Source: Anaerolineales bacterium UBA3082 (lineage in GTDB: Bacteria > Chloroflexota > Anaerolineae > UBA7937). From it: a DNA stretch of 13,471 nucleotides. The notes below the pieces were generated by a model that saw only the letters and a list, made by a program, of their open reading frames with translations, searched no databases and was not told where the DNA came from. Location: positions 1-13,471 of the forward strand of contig DFBK01000098.1 in assembly GCA_002366595.1 (NCBI GenBank), in the 5' to 3' direction. Below, piece after piece: positions 13,468-13,471 of the stretch. A program made the position numbers and the translations under genes. How positions within the stretch are numbered: the stretch's first letter is position 1; each line of letters begins with the position of its first letter.

Positions 13468-13471
13468 ATGG

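Larger units (their letters stand above)
13148..13471. other. Intergenic right end upstream of polX, no gene seen
   Basis: The stretch holds the polX leader and -10 box, about 100 bp with no recognisable feature (13199-13299, with an isolated GTAGCGTC at 13262-13269 like the start of the element at 11378), a large REP pair, and further palindromes at the edge. Open frames here are produced by the repeat sequence. Confidence 0.6.

Overview
The window looks like chromosomal DNA of a GC-rich bacterium. It has sigma70-type promoters (TTGACG-17-TATTAT, TTGATA-17-TATAAT, TCGACA-17-TATAAT), Shine-Dalgarno sequences, and bacterial core genes (lepA, tlyA, polX). The many GTAG-footed GC-rich palindromes and the CCTGAGCGAAGTCGAAGG repeat are reminiscent of uncultured Chloroflexota or similar environmental lineages, but the taxon is a low-confidence guess.

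Layout. Left part (1-5515, core genes): the 5' end of a UbiA-family phosphoribosyltransferase gene on the minus strand, divergent from a plus-strand row of tlyA (rRNA 2'-O-methyltransferase), a DUF401 membrane protein, lepA (EF-4 GTPase) and an MFS transporter. Middle part (5512-11097, accessory island): a REP-associated tyrosine transposase (RAYT) between REP palindromes, an uncharacterised protein with a possible PD-(D/E)XK nuclease core, a 948-residue type IIG restriction-modification enzyme (nuclease, N6-adenine methyltransferase and specificity region in one chain), and a coiled-coil plus winged-helix (HARE-HTH-like) protein. That last gene is divergent from a hicB-hicA toxin-antitoxin pair, and a cluster of ACAACA/TGTTGT repeats lies between them. 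Right part (11098-13471): an intergenic stretch with a strong promoter, a terminator and REP-like hairpins, then polX on the minus strand, its promoter, and a large REP pair near the edge.

The most unusual signal is at the 3' ends of the restriction operon. Two units (6057-6178 and 6864-6983) each consist of a two-hairpin REP plus about 40 bp encoding a type IIG C-terminal tail (ITEEERKIIE[G/K]RM-stop). Both are bounded by GTAG, the tetranucleotide that RAYT enzymes recognise at REP feet. Removing the second unit (exactly 120 bp) would join the restriction gene in frame to a second, diverged tail (GITDKEPEIIERG-stop) that ends 12 bp before the accessory gene. This suggests that a REP unit carrying a replacement tail inserted into the gene's end without destroying it. 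The copy after the accessory gene is out of frame. REP hairpins in the window show compensatory base changes, and REP feet supply the stop codons of neighbouring genes.

Functionally, the middle of the window reads as a small defence island (restriction-modification, possible extra nuclease, toxin-antitoxin, DNA-binding regulator) colonised by a RAYT and its REPs.
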